A stretch of DNA of 64,000 nucleotides, taken from the NCBI RefSeq assembly GCF_022811665.1, contig NZ_CP094529.1, forward strand, positions 1,116,001-1,180,000. Reading direction: 5' to 3'. Made by a program: the position numbers and the translations under genes. Shown here piece after piece: positions 53,989 to 64,000 of the stretch (within the stretch, counting starts at the first letter, position 1; every line of letters starts with the position of its first letter). The notes below the pieces were generated by a model. It made no database searches, was not told where the DNA came from, and saw nothing but the letters and a program-made list of their open reading frames with translations. Source of the DNA: Chryseobacterium oryzae. Lineage in GTDB: Bacteria > Bacteroidota > Bacteroidia > Flavobacteriales > Weeksellaceae.

Positions 53989-56118
53989 TTATTTTACGAT
54001 TTTCATTTCGTTGATTAGCCATTTAGAATCGGCAAATTTATCGATGATGAAAAGAATATACTTCATATCTACCATTATATTTCTACTGAAACGAGGATCA
54101 TAATTAATGTCGCTCATTGTTCCTTCCCACTGTCTGTCGAAATTCAAACCAATTAAATTTCCTTTGGCATCAAGAGCCGGGCTTCCGGAATTTCCTCCCG
54201 TTGTGTGATTGGTAGCGGTAAATCCTACAGGAACATCTCCGGTTTTATCCTTGTAAATTCCGTAATTTTTTTGGTTGTAAAGATCAATCAGTTTTTTAGG
54301 AACATCAAATTCGTAGTCTCCCGGAACATATTTTTCCATAACTCCGGCTAAATGGGTTTGGTAATTGTACGAAACCGCATCTCTTGGGCTGGAACCTTTT
54401 ACTTGTCCATACGTTACACGAAGCGTAGAATTGGCATCCGGAAAGAATTTTCTGTCTTTGTCGGTTTCCATTTGCTGTGCCATATACTTTTTCTGCAAAG
54501 CATCAATCTGTGTTTGTAGAGAAGAATATTTAGGATCTGCAGTTTTCATGTAAGCGTTTCTTACGTTGGCGAAAAGTAAAAAAACAGGATCCTTTTTTAG
54601 AGCAATGATTAAATTTTCCTGATTTGAAAATGCTTTATCTATATTCTCACTCAAAGAAGCTCCATTTACATTACTACGACCTGTAATTACAGAATTTTTT
54701 GAAATTTTCTCTAAGTTGATGATGTTTTTACTTTCATCTTTAAACTCTGTAAAACCTTCAGGTAAAAATTGCGATGCTGTTTTATTGGCATATAATGCCA
54801 AAAGTTTTGCGGTAACTTTTGCATCTAACTCTGCATTGTAATCTTTATAGAACGAACTGAGTCTGTTTTTGAATGATGTAATACTTTTCTCGTCCATTTT
54901 TCCAGCATCAAAAGCAGAAACAAAGTTGTAAAACATATTGGCAAGCGTTAATGTTTCCGCATTTCTTACAACTTCACTGTAATAAGCATTATTAAGTGCA
55001 TAAGGAGCCTGTTCTGCATACAGCTTATTCATTTGTTCGATGGTCGTTTTTATTGCAGGATTTTTGGCAGCTAAAGAATTTTCGTAATTCTTTTTCTTTT
55101 GCACGGCATTAGATTTCTTTAAACCTTCCACTTCGCCAATCCATTTTTTCCAATAATTTGCAACAGAAGCGTATTTTGATGCATATTGTATTCTTGTAGC
55201 ATCATCCGTACGCATTTTCTCATCTAAAGTTTTGAGTGCCACATCACGAACGGCAATCCTTGCAGGATCTATTTCGGTCATAATTTTTTCTACTGCAATT
55301 GCCGGAAGATACTCGGTGGTTCTTCCCGGAAATCCGAAAACAAAGGTGAAATCATTTTCTTTTTTATCTTTAATGGAAACCGGAAGATAATGTTTAGGCA
55401 CATACGGTACATTGTCTTTAGAATATTCCGCAGGTTTATTGTTTTTGTCGGCATAAATTCTGAACATAGAGAAATCTCCAGTGTGTCTTGGCCAAACCCA
55501 ATTATCGGTATCGCTTCCGAATTTTCCTATGCTTTGCGGCGGAGCTCCCACAAGACGGATATCTTTAAAAGTTTCTATAATGTAGGCGTAATATTTGTTG
55601 CCATAATACATCGGTTTAATCACCACTTTCTGATATGCTGCAGGATTAATTTCCGCAGAAACTTTTTGTATGTTGGCATTAATCTGAGCAGTTTCTAGAT
55701 TAGAATTTCCCTGAAGAATTTTGTCTGTAACATCTTGTATATCTACAATAAAATCTACAGTAACACCAGGATTTGGAAGTTCTTCGCCATTATTTTTAGC
55801 CCAAAAACCATTGGTTAAAAGATCATTTTGAACCGTAGAATGCGACTGAATTTGTCCGTAACCGCAGTGATGATTGGTGAGTAATAATCCTTTCGGCGAG
55901 ATAATTTCAGCTGTGCAACCGCCATTAAACTGTACAACTGCATCTTTAATGCTCGGTTTCTGAGTATTGAAAATGTCTTTTGCAGAAATTTTCATACCGA
56001 GGTCTTTCATTTCCCTTTCATTAAGCTCTGTCGGAATCCACATCCCACCATATTGCTGTGCTATTCCCAGAGAAAAACTGAAAAAAGCTGAGGCAATAAG
56101 AATATTACGTTTTATCAT
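53989..56118 (-). CDS. S46-family dipeptidyl peptidase (DPP7/DPP11-like)
   Basis: 709 residues with a signal peptide (about 1-20, ILIASAFFSFSLGIAQQ). Catalytic His in LLTNHHCGYGQ (about 83) and Ser in TTGGNSGSPALD (about 645), with the helical insert in the middle. These enzymes release dipeptides from N-termini in the periplasm, feeding peptide-based growth. Specificity (hydrophobic or Asp/Glu at P1) depends on a residue after the Ser that I did not assign. Confidence 0.93.
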   Translation of the reverse strand: MIKRNILIASAFFSFSLGIAQQYGGMWIPTELNEREMKDLGMKISAKDIFNTQKPSIKDAVVQFNGGCTAEIISPKGLLLTNHHCGYGQIQSHSTVQNDLLTNGFWAKNNGEELPNPGVTVDFIVDIQDVTDKILQGNSNLETAQINANIQKVSAEINPAAYQKVVIKPMYYGNKYYAYIIETFKDIRLVGAPPQSIGKFGSDTDNWVWPRHTGDFSMFRIYADKNNKPAEYSKDNVPYVPKHYLPVSIKDKKENDFTFVFGFPGRTTEYLPAIAVEKIMTEIDPARIAVRDVALKTLDEKMRTDDATRIQYASKYASVANYWKKWIGEVEGLKKSNAVQKKKNYENSLAAKNPAIKTTIEQMNKLYAEQAPYALNNAYYSEVVRNAETLTLANMFYNFVSAFDAGKMDEKSITSFKNRLSSFYKDYNAELDAKVTAKLLALYANKTASQFLPEGFTEFKDESKNIINLEKISKNSVITGRSNVNGASLSENIDKAFSNQENLIIALKKDPVFLLFANVRNAYMKTADPKYSSLQTQIDALQKKYMAQQMETDKDRKFFPDANSTLRVTYGQVKGSSPRDAVSYNYQTHLAGVMEKYVPGDYEFDVPKKLIDLYNQKNYGIYKDKTGDVPVGFTATNHTTGGNSGSPALDAKGNLIGLNFDRQWEGTMSDINYDPRFSRNIMVDMKYILFIIDKFADSKWLINEMKIVK

Positions 56119-56357
56119 ATAAAAAAAATTTTGACTAAAATACGCATTTTAGTTTTTTTATTAAACTAAAAAAAGTCTTTTCTGAATTTTAAAAATATCA
56201 GTAGAGACTTCTTACGTTTTTAACAAAATCTTGTAACGATTAACAAAAAGATGTTGAGGGAAGTGTTTTAAAGGTTATAAACAAATTTTCATCACTTGTG
56301 TTTCCTTTATAGCTGCAAAGGAAAACAATATTTTGAAAATAAAAAATGAACATAGGT

Positions 56358-56939
56358 TCATAAAAGCTGCTTTCTGATACGGCTTAAAGCTTGGGGCGTT
56401 ATTCCTATATAGGAGGCTATATGCTTCAAAGGAACTTCTTGAATAAGCCTTGGATTAGAACGAAGTAAATTCATATAACGCTCTTCGGCACTGTGCGTTA
56501 ATAATGATATTTCTCTTTGCATTTTCCTTACATACAGCTGTTCTGCAGAAATTCTTCCCAGATAATTACTGATTTTTGTAGTAGTATATAATTCCTCCAG
56601 ATCATCAAAATGAATTCTGTAAAGCTCGCTATCAGTAACTGTTTTTACATTATAAGAACAAGGTGAACGGGTTATGAAAGAATCGTAAGCGCTCACAAAC
56701 ATATTTTCTGTAAGAAGAGAAAATGTAATTTCTTTAGAAGGTTCTGCAGGATGAATTTTGTTTAAAAAGAAACGTATAATACCTTTATCTATGAAGTAAA
56801 GATAGTTTTCTACTTCACCTTCTTTTAATATGATGGTCTTTTTAGGATATACAACTTTTTCGTATTTACTGAGATGATATTTTGCCTCTTTTGGACTAAG
56901 TTCCTCTATAGAATGGTAGAAGTGAGCGAGTTTTTGCAT
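56358..56939 (-). CDS. Crp/Fnr-family transcription regulator
   Basis: 193 residues. Cyclic-nucleotide-binding-like beta-roll at about 20-115 (KKTIILKEGEVENYLYFIDKG) and a C-terminal winged HTH with PLKHIASYIGITPQALSRIRKQ. Key cAMP-binding residues are not conserved, so the effector is unknown. It is transcribed alone. Confidence 0.9.
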   Translation of the reverse strand: MQKLAHFYHSIEELSPKEAKYHLSKYEKVVYPKKTIILKEGEVENYLYFIDKGIIRFFLNKIHPAEPSKEITFSLLTENMFVSAYDSFITRSPCSYNVKTVTDSELYRIHFDDLEELYTTTKISNYLGRISAEQLYVRKMQREISLLTHSAEERYMNLLRSNPRLIQEVPLKHIASYIGITPQALSRIRKQLL

Positions 56940-56983
56940 GAAAAAGTCGAATTTTAAAAATACAAAGTTACCGTAAATTTAAG

Positions 56984-57628
56984 TTAAAACTGATATGCAA
57001 TGATTTTATCATCTTCCATTAAATTTTTCATTAATTTTTCATGGTTGCTATTTTTACCGGTAACTATCCAAGAAGTAGAAAGGTTTCCCTGAGTGTATTG
57101 CTGTTTTAATATTCGGAATTTCAAGTTGTTTTCTATGAATATATTTTCGCAGTAAGCAACATCGTGATAATTGGTTACGGCTATTTTATACTCCCGGATT
57201 TTATGTTCGCGATCGATAAATTTTTCAAAAAAAGTTAAAAAACTGAGAATAATTAAAATTAAGAAAGTTCCTAAAAAAGATAAATATACATATCCCGAAC
57301 CCACTGCCATTCCGATTGAAGATGTTGCCCAAATGGTAGTAGCAGTGGTAATTCCGTCTATTTTGTTATCACCTTTAAAAATAACTCCGGCACCCAAAAA
57401 TCCGATTCCGGTAATAATATTAGCCGCAATACGGTCAGGATTATTAACTCCGATTTTAATCGATAAAATAGTGAACAGACAAGACCCAAAGCAGATAAGA
57501 ATAAAAGTACGCAAACCTGCCGATTTGTTCCTGTATTCGCGTTCGGCTCCGATAAGAACTCCTAAAATTACAGAAACAAAGATGAGTAAAAGCTCGTTTT
57601 GAATGGAGTGATCCTCGAGAAAATCCAT
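56984..57628 (-). CDS. MgtC/SapB-family membrane protein
   Basis: 214 residues from the ATG at 57628. Four hydrophobic helices in the first 140 residues, with GVLIGAEREYRNKSAGLRTF and GIGFLGAGVIFKG, both hallmarks, then a cytosolic ACT-like C-terminus. Magnesium-limitation or virulence-related in other bacteria. It lies next to the heavy-metal ATPase genes on the same strand. Confidence 0.92.
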   Translation of the reverse strand: MDFLEDHSIQNELLLIFVSVILGVLIGAEREYRNKSAGLRTFILICFGSCLFTILSIKIGVNNPDRIAANIITGIGFLGAGVIFKGDNKIDGITTATTIWATSSIGMAVGSGYVYLSFLGTFLILIILSFLTFFEKFIDREHKIREYKIAVTNYHDVAYCENIFIENNLKFRILKQQYTQGNLSTSWIVTGKNSNHEKLMKNLMEDDKIIAYQF

Positions 57629-57668
57629 AATTATTCTTATTTTCAATTTAAAAATACAATAATTTTTC

Positions 57669-59633
57669 TTAGTTCTGATGGAAATTCATGTTTTGTATTC
57701 TCACGGCATTTAAAATTGCAAGCAAAGCAACCCCAACATCTGCAAAAACGGCTTCCCACATTGTGGCAATACCGCCTGCTCCAAGAATTAGAACAATGGC
57801 TTTTACACCGAATGCCAATATGATATTCTGCCAAACAATCTTTTTGGTTTCTTTTCCTATTTTAATGGCAGTCGCAATTTTGGAAGGTTTATCATCCTGA
57901 ATGATGACATCCGCAGTTTCAATGGTTGCATCGCTTCCTAATCCTCCCATCGCAATTCCCACGTCACTAAGAGCGATTACGGGGGCATCATTTAAACCGT
58001 CTCCTACAAATGCCACACTTTCATTCTTAGATTTAATGTTTTTTACCGAATTAACCTTGTCTTCCGGAAGAAGATCTCCAAAAGCATTGTCAATATTAAG
58101 GTTTTTGGCAATTTCCTGCACAACTGAAGATTTATCACCACTCAACATTGTAATTTTTATTCCTAAATTTTTAAGTTTAGAAACAGCTTCCTGTGCATCA
58201 GATTTAATTTTGTCGGCGATGGTTATATAACCGGCAAATTTATTTTGATAGGCAATTGCTATAACAGTTTCGTGAAATTTTGTTTCGTCAACATGATATT
58301 CAAGTCCGAATTTTTTCATCAACTTAAAGTTTCCTGCAAGAAAAACATTACCGTTTACTTCAGCTTTCAAGCCGTATCCAGGAACTTCTTCAACATTTTC
58401 TATATTTAAAGTATGGTCTATTTCTCCTGCAAATTCATGAATTGCCATTGCAATGGGATGTGTAGATTTACTTTCAACAAAATTGAGGTATTTAAGAATT
58501 TCAGACTGATTAAATTCCGGTTCTATTTTAATATCTTTTACCTTAAAAACGCCCTCGGTTAAAGTTCCGGTTTTATCCATGACAACATTTTGAACGGTTG
58601 ACAAAATATCTAAGAAATTACCGCCTTTGAAGAGAATACCATTTTTGCTTCCCGCTCCAATTCCGCCAAAATATCCTAAAGGAATTGAAATTACCAATGC
58701 ACAAGGACAAGAAATAACCAGAAATACCAATGCACGATACAGCCAGTCTTTAAAGTCGTAATTTTCAACAATAAAATAAGGAATTAAGGCAATTCCCAAA
58801 GCTAAAAAAGTGACAATTGGGGTATATATTTTGGCAAATTTCCGAATAAATAATTCTGTCTGAGCTTTCTGAGTTGTGGCGTTCTGAACAAGTTCTAAAA
58901 TCCTGGACAGTTTTGAATCTTTGAATTTTCTCAGAATAACAATTTCTGAAACCGAATTCAGATTAATCATTCCTGCAAGAATCTCATCGCCTTTTTTCTT
59001 GGTATCGGGTGTGCTTTCGCCAGTGAGAGCAGAAGTATTAAAACTTGCTTTTTCGGAGATAAGTTCACCATCTAACGCTAGCTTTTCGCCCGGTTTTAGT
59101 TGGATAATATCACCAATTTCTGCTTCTTCTGCTTTTATTTTGAAAGTTTTGTTTTCTTTGAGAATAATAATTTCGTCTGGTCGCTGATCGAGTAGGGTTT
59201 TAATGTTTTTCTTTGCCCTCTGAACTGCCAAACTCTGAAAATTTTCTCCAATGGAATAAAACAGCATTACAGCCACACCTTCCGGAAATTCTCCAATTCC
59301 GAAAGCACCAAGAGTTGCAAGAGACATGAGAAAAAACTCCGAGAAAAAATCACCAAAACGGATGCTTTCCACAGCTTCTTTTAGCACCGGTACTCCAACA
59401 GGAATATAGGCGACAAGGTATAATATAAAACGAACCCAGCCGGAAAACCACTCAGGTTTTACATAATAATCCAGAAAAATTCCTGTCATTAATAAAATGA
59501 AAGAAATTCCTGCAGGAAGAAACATTTGAAAGATACTCTGGTCTGCAGAATCATGCGTATGACCATAAGAATGATCATGATCGTGATGATTTGCAGGTTC
59601 GGTATTAGGATGAGAACAGCATTCTTTTGACAT
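57669..59633 (-). CDS. Heavy-metal P1B-type ATPase (Zn/Cd/Pb type)
   Basis: 654 residues. His-rich N-terminus (CCSHPN...HHDHDHSYGHTHD) instead of a full HMA domain. TGES actuator motif, CPC metal-binding helix (SCPCALVIS, about 308) and DKTGTLTEG phosphorylation site (about 352), then GDGLNDAP. It should export Zn(II) or similar cations. A Fur-family gene lies 55 bp upstream on the same strand. Confidence 0.94.
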   Translation of the reverse strand: MSKECCSHPNTEPANHHDHDHSYGHTHDSADQSIFQMFLPAGISFILLMTGIFLDYYVKPEWFSGWVRFILYLVAYIPVGVPVLKEAVESIRFGDFFSEFFLMSLATLGAFGIGEFPEGVAVMLFYSIGENFQSLAVQRAKKNIKTLLDQRPDEIIILKENKTFKIKAEEAEIGDIIQLKPGEKLALDGELISEKASFNTSALTGESTPDTKKKGDEILAGMINLNSVSEIVILRKFKDSKLSRILELVQNATTQKAQTELFIRKFAKIYTPIVTFLALGIALIPYFIVENYDFKDWLYRALVFLVISCPCALVISIPLGYFGGIGAGSKNGILFKGGNFLDILSTVQNVVMDKTGTLTEGVFKVKDIKIEPEFNQSEILKYLNFVESKSTHPIAMAIHEFAGEIDHTLNIENVEEVPGYGLKAEVNGNVFLAGNFKLMKKFGLEYHVDETKFHETVIAIAYQNKFAGYITIADKIKSDAQEAVSKLKNLGIKITMLSGDKSSVVQEIAKNLNIDNAFGDLLPEDKVNSVKNIKSKNESVAFVGDGLNDAPVIALSDVGIAMGGLGSDATIETADVIIQDDKPSKIATAIKIGKETKKIVWQNIILAFGVKAIVLILGAGGIATMWEAVFADVGVALLAILNAVRIQNMNFHQN

Positions 59634-59688
59634 TTGAAATATATTTACGACAAATGTAAAACAACAATCAATGCAACACTATTGCAAA

Positions 59689-60105
59689 CTACTTTTGGCA
59701 ATCTTTACAGATTCCGTTGGCTACAAATTTCAGTTCTTTAATTAAATAATCTTCGGGAAAGTGAATGTTTTCAAAACGCACTTCTTCCAGACAGGTTGTT
59801 TTTTTGCATTCTGTACAGTAAAAATGAAGATGGTAATCGTGATGTTGGCTTTCGTCACAATCGTCATGACACATTAGATATTGTGTAGTATTGTTTTCCT
59901 GAATACTGTGTATGAGACCTTTTTTTTCAAAAGTTTTAAGAGTTCTGTAGATGGTGCTGCGATCCGACTGTTGCAAAAGTTCTTCAAATTCCGATAAAGA
60001 AATTGCCTGAGAGCTTTTCATTAAAGCATCTAAAACAATCATGCGCATCGGTGTGATGGGAATGTCTTTTTGGGCAAGTTTTTTTTCAATGACTGAAACT
60101 TCCAT
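59689..60105 (-). CDS. Fur-family metalloregulator
   Basis: 138 residues. N-terminal winged helix with TPMRMIVLDAL and RSTIYRTLKTFEKKG, dimer domain with HHDYHLHFYCTECKKTTCL and a C-terminal CKDC zinc pair. The pairing with a zinc-exporting ATPase suggests Zur-like or zinc-responsive control, but Fur or PerR roles are possible. Confidence 0.9.
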   Translation of the reverse strand: MEVSVIEKKLAQKDIPITPMRMIVLDALMKSSQAISLSEFEELLQQSDRSTIYRTLKTFEKKGLIHSIQENNTTQYLMCHDDCDESQHHDYHLHFYCTECKKTTCLEEVRFENIHFPEDYLIKELKFVANGICKDCQK

Positions 60106-60173
60106 GTTAAAATCTTCTACAAATTAAAATTGATATGCTTTTACATAAATCCCTTTAAATAACGGAATCCAAT

Positions 60174-62192
<2,019 letters not shown>

Positions 62193-62387
62193 TCAACAAA
62201 AATAATTAAATCCGACGTAAAAAATAAGCCAATTACATATTCTACGAAAATTAATAATGCGTAACATGTTTTAAAGAACTGACAATCTATCTTATAAATT
62301 CTGAGTTAAAAATTATTTAACATAATATTTCTATTTAATTTAAAAAATGTTAAAACTCCCTTAAACAAAGGATTCATAGCGACTCAA

Positions 62388-62395
62388 TACCTTTG
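62388..62395 (+). promoter_or_regulatory. -7 element TACCTTTG upstream of the TonB-dependent receptor
   Basis: Exact TAnnTTTG match 19 bases before the ATG at 62415. Confidence 0.5.
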
Positions 62396-62414
62396 CGGCA
62401 TCTAATTTATAAAA

Positions 62415-64000
62415 ATGAAAAAAGTAAAAATTGTATTGGGTTTATTGTGTCTTAGTTTCGGGACACTGGCTTATGCACAAACTACTCAGGCTTCAATTGT
62501 TGGTAAAGTAATCGGTGTCGGTAAAAAACCACAAGAAAAAGTAAAAGTTACCATCATTAACGAATCTACCGGTTTTAAAACAGAAACAGAAACCAATTCT
62601 AGAGGTGAGTATATTTTTAAAGAAATCCCTTTGGGTGGACCTTATACTGTATTGGTAAATGATGAAAAAAGAGAAGGTTACAGCGTTAACTTTGGAGATC
62701 AGGTAACGGTAGATATGGATTTGGGCAACGAAAAAACTATTGAAGAAGTTGTTTTAGCTGGAAATCTTAAAAATAAAATCGGAAATTTGGGCGCAGCAAC
62801 AGCAATTACTACCAAAAATATGGGTATTTTGCCTGTTAATGGTAGAAATTTTGCCAATCTGTCTGAACTTTCTCCTTTAAGCGGTAAAAACGGAAGCATT
62901 TCCGGACAGTTGGGTTCTTCTACGAATTTTACTATTGATGGAATGACTGCGAAAAACCCTACTTCAGCCGGTGCAACTACAAGCCGAAGTGGTGCTCCAT
63001 TTTCGATTTCTATTGAAGCGGTAAGAGAATTTAAAGTAACAACCAACCAGTATGATGTTACTCTGGGAAGAAGTGGTGGTGGTACTATTAGTGCTGTTAC
63101 CAAATCGGGTACCAATAAATTTTCTGGCAGTGCATGGGAATATTTAAGAACAAACTGGCTTTCTAGCAAGTATGATATTCGCGGAAATAAAAGAGATAAT
63201 GATTTTTCTACTTCTCAGTTTGGTTTCTCATTGGGCGGGCCTATTATTAAAAACAAACTTCATTTTTTCACGGCGTGGGATCATCAGTTAGATTCCAGGC
63301 CGCTTCAGATTGCAGATATCAAATCTCATGATGATGAGTTGAGACTGAATACCACAACAGGTACTCTAAATAAATTTCTGGATATTGCGAGAGCAAAATA
63401 TGGTGTTGCGAACAGTCCGCAATTCGGAAGTTTTGATAAAGTAAGAAATTCTGATGCTGCTTTTTTACGTTTAGACTGGCAGATTAACGAGAAAAATTTA
63501 TTGACGTTAAGAAATAATTTCACTTACGATTTGAATAAAAACGGATTGGGCGATAATACGGCAATTAATGCTTTCGAATCTTATGGGAATGATAAAAACA
63601 TGGACAACAGCTTATTGCTGACTTTAAGATCGAATATTAAGCCTAACATGACCAACGAATTGAAGGCGCAATATCTTTACACTTATCAAGACAGTTACCA
63701 AAACGATCAGCTTGGCCGTCCTGTACCAAGAGCGATTGTTGAGAACATCGTTTCCAGCATAGACGGTAAAGATAAAGCTACAAATATTCAGATTGGAGGA
63801 CACCGTTTTGCTCAGGAAAGTTTTAAGAATAATGTATTTCAGATTGTAGATAATTTATATTACAATACAGATAAAATTAAATATACTTTTGGAGCAGATT
63901 TAATGTACACTATGGCAAGATCTGTATACGGAAGTGAAGTAAACGGTAGATTCCATTTCAGAGAAAATCCTGGGCAAACCGGAGATAATCTTTTCAATTT
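62415..64000 (+). CDS. TonB-dependent receptor, Oar-like (partial, runs off right edge)
   Basis: At least 528 residues visible with no stop before the window ends. Signal peptide MKKVKIVLGLLCLSFGTLAYA, then a carboxypeptidase-regulatory-like beta-sandwich (about 25-95), a plug domain (about 110-215; NFANLSELSPLSG, TIDGMTAKNP) and the beginning of the beta-barrel. The plug ends with the GTISAVTKSGTNKFSGSAWEYLR motif typical of Oar-type proteins, as used for large substrates or peptides. Substrate unknown. Confidence 0.93.
   Translation, partial: MKKVKIVLGLLCLSFGTLAYAQTTQASIVGKVIGVGKKPQEKVKVTIINESTGFKTETETNSRGEYIFKEIPLGGPYTVLVNDEKREGYSVNFGDQVTVDMDLGNEKTIEEVVLAGNLKNKIGNLGAATAITTKNMGILPVNGRNFANLSELSPLSGKNGSISGQLGSSTNFTIDGMTAKNPTSAGATTSRSGAPFSISIEAVREFKVTTNQYDVTLGRSGGGTISAVTKSGTNKFSGSAWEYLRTNWLSSKYDIRGNKRDNDFSTSQFGFSLGGPIIKNKLHFFTAWDHQLDSRPLQIADIKSHDDELRLNTTTGTLNKFLDIARAKYGVANSPQFGSFDKVRNSDAAFLRLDWQINEKNLLTLRNNFTYDLNKNGLGDNTAINAFESYGNDKNMDNSLLLTLRSNIKPNMTNELKAQYLYTYQDSYQNDQLGRPVPRAIVENIVSSIDGKDKATNIQIGGHRFAQESFKNNVFQIVDNLYYNTDKIKYTFGADLMYTMARSVYGSEVNGRFHFRENPGQTGDNLFN

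Overview
The window is a piece of an AT-rich chromosome from the phylum Bacteroidota, most likely a Chryseobacterium-like member of the Flavobacteriia. Evidence: many genes are preceded by the Bacteroidota -7 promoter motif TAnnTTTG, few starts have a Shine-Dalgarno sequence, and the families are typical of the group (GLPGLI, S46 and M13 peptidases, Oar-like TonB receptor, SucA/SucB, ApaG). I had no database access, so the genus is an inference.

Layout. (1) 1-6636 is an accessory region: the C-terminal part of a divergent sigma-54-like protein running off the left edge, a YhcG/DUF1016 nuclease-family gene, 1.1 kb of structured non-coding DNA, a small mobile-element-type gene, a four-gene minus-strand module with phage-like features, and a staphylococcal-nuclease-type gene. 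(2) 6640-10791 is the most unusual part: an integron-like gene-cassette array. A tyrosine recombinase (9709-10791, +) diverges from an attI-like core (9568-9577) with a good Bacteroidota promoter directly upstream of it (9581-9611, -). Three ~200-nt foldable attC-like elements (7137-7337, 7787-7986, 8601-8800) and a truncated fourth follow on the minus strand. The first 10 bases of each cassette are the exact reverse complement of the start of that same cassette's own attC-like site, in four of four cases. This is what integron cassette circles would produce. The recombinase lacks the insertion that defines IntI, and the core sites are not the canonical GTTRRRY. Two cassettes carry genes of unknown function and two have no ORF. 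(3) 10971-15581 holds ssb, an HRDC-domain gene, hisS, an aldo/keto reductase, a methyltransferase and a small YtxH-like gene.

(4) 15684-32690 is a storage/peptide metabolism locus. Cyanophycin synthetase (CphA), cyanophycinase and isoaspartyl peptidase together make a complete cycle for building and degrading multi-L-arginyl-poly-L-aspartate. Next to them is a long minus-strand run of genes: three further ATP-grasp or ATP-grasp-like ligases, a GCS2 carboxylate-amine ligase, a class I glutamine amidotransferase, an esterase, an M17 aminopeptidase, a CBM48-esterase, and SPFH/GYF and TIM44/zinc-ribbon membrane-associated proteins. The set suggests an uncharacterised amide-linked metabolite or modified storage peptide. 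(5) 32857-37606 is glgB-glgA-glgC for glycogen synthesis, so carbon- and nitrogen-reserve genes lie side by side.

(6) 37773-64000 is ordinary chromosome: an SRPBCC protein, sucA-sucB, apaG, a DnaQ-type exonuclease, a GT2 glycosyltransferase and LpxL-like acyltransferase pair, a thioredoxin-like protein, cinA, M13, M16 and S46 peptidases, a Crp/Fnr regulator, MgtC, a heavy-metal P-type ATPase next to a Fur-family repressor, ligA, and the start of a TonB-dependent receptor that runs off the right edge. No rRNA, tRNA or CRISPR array was seen.
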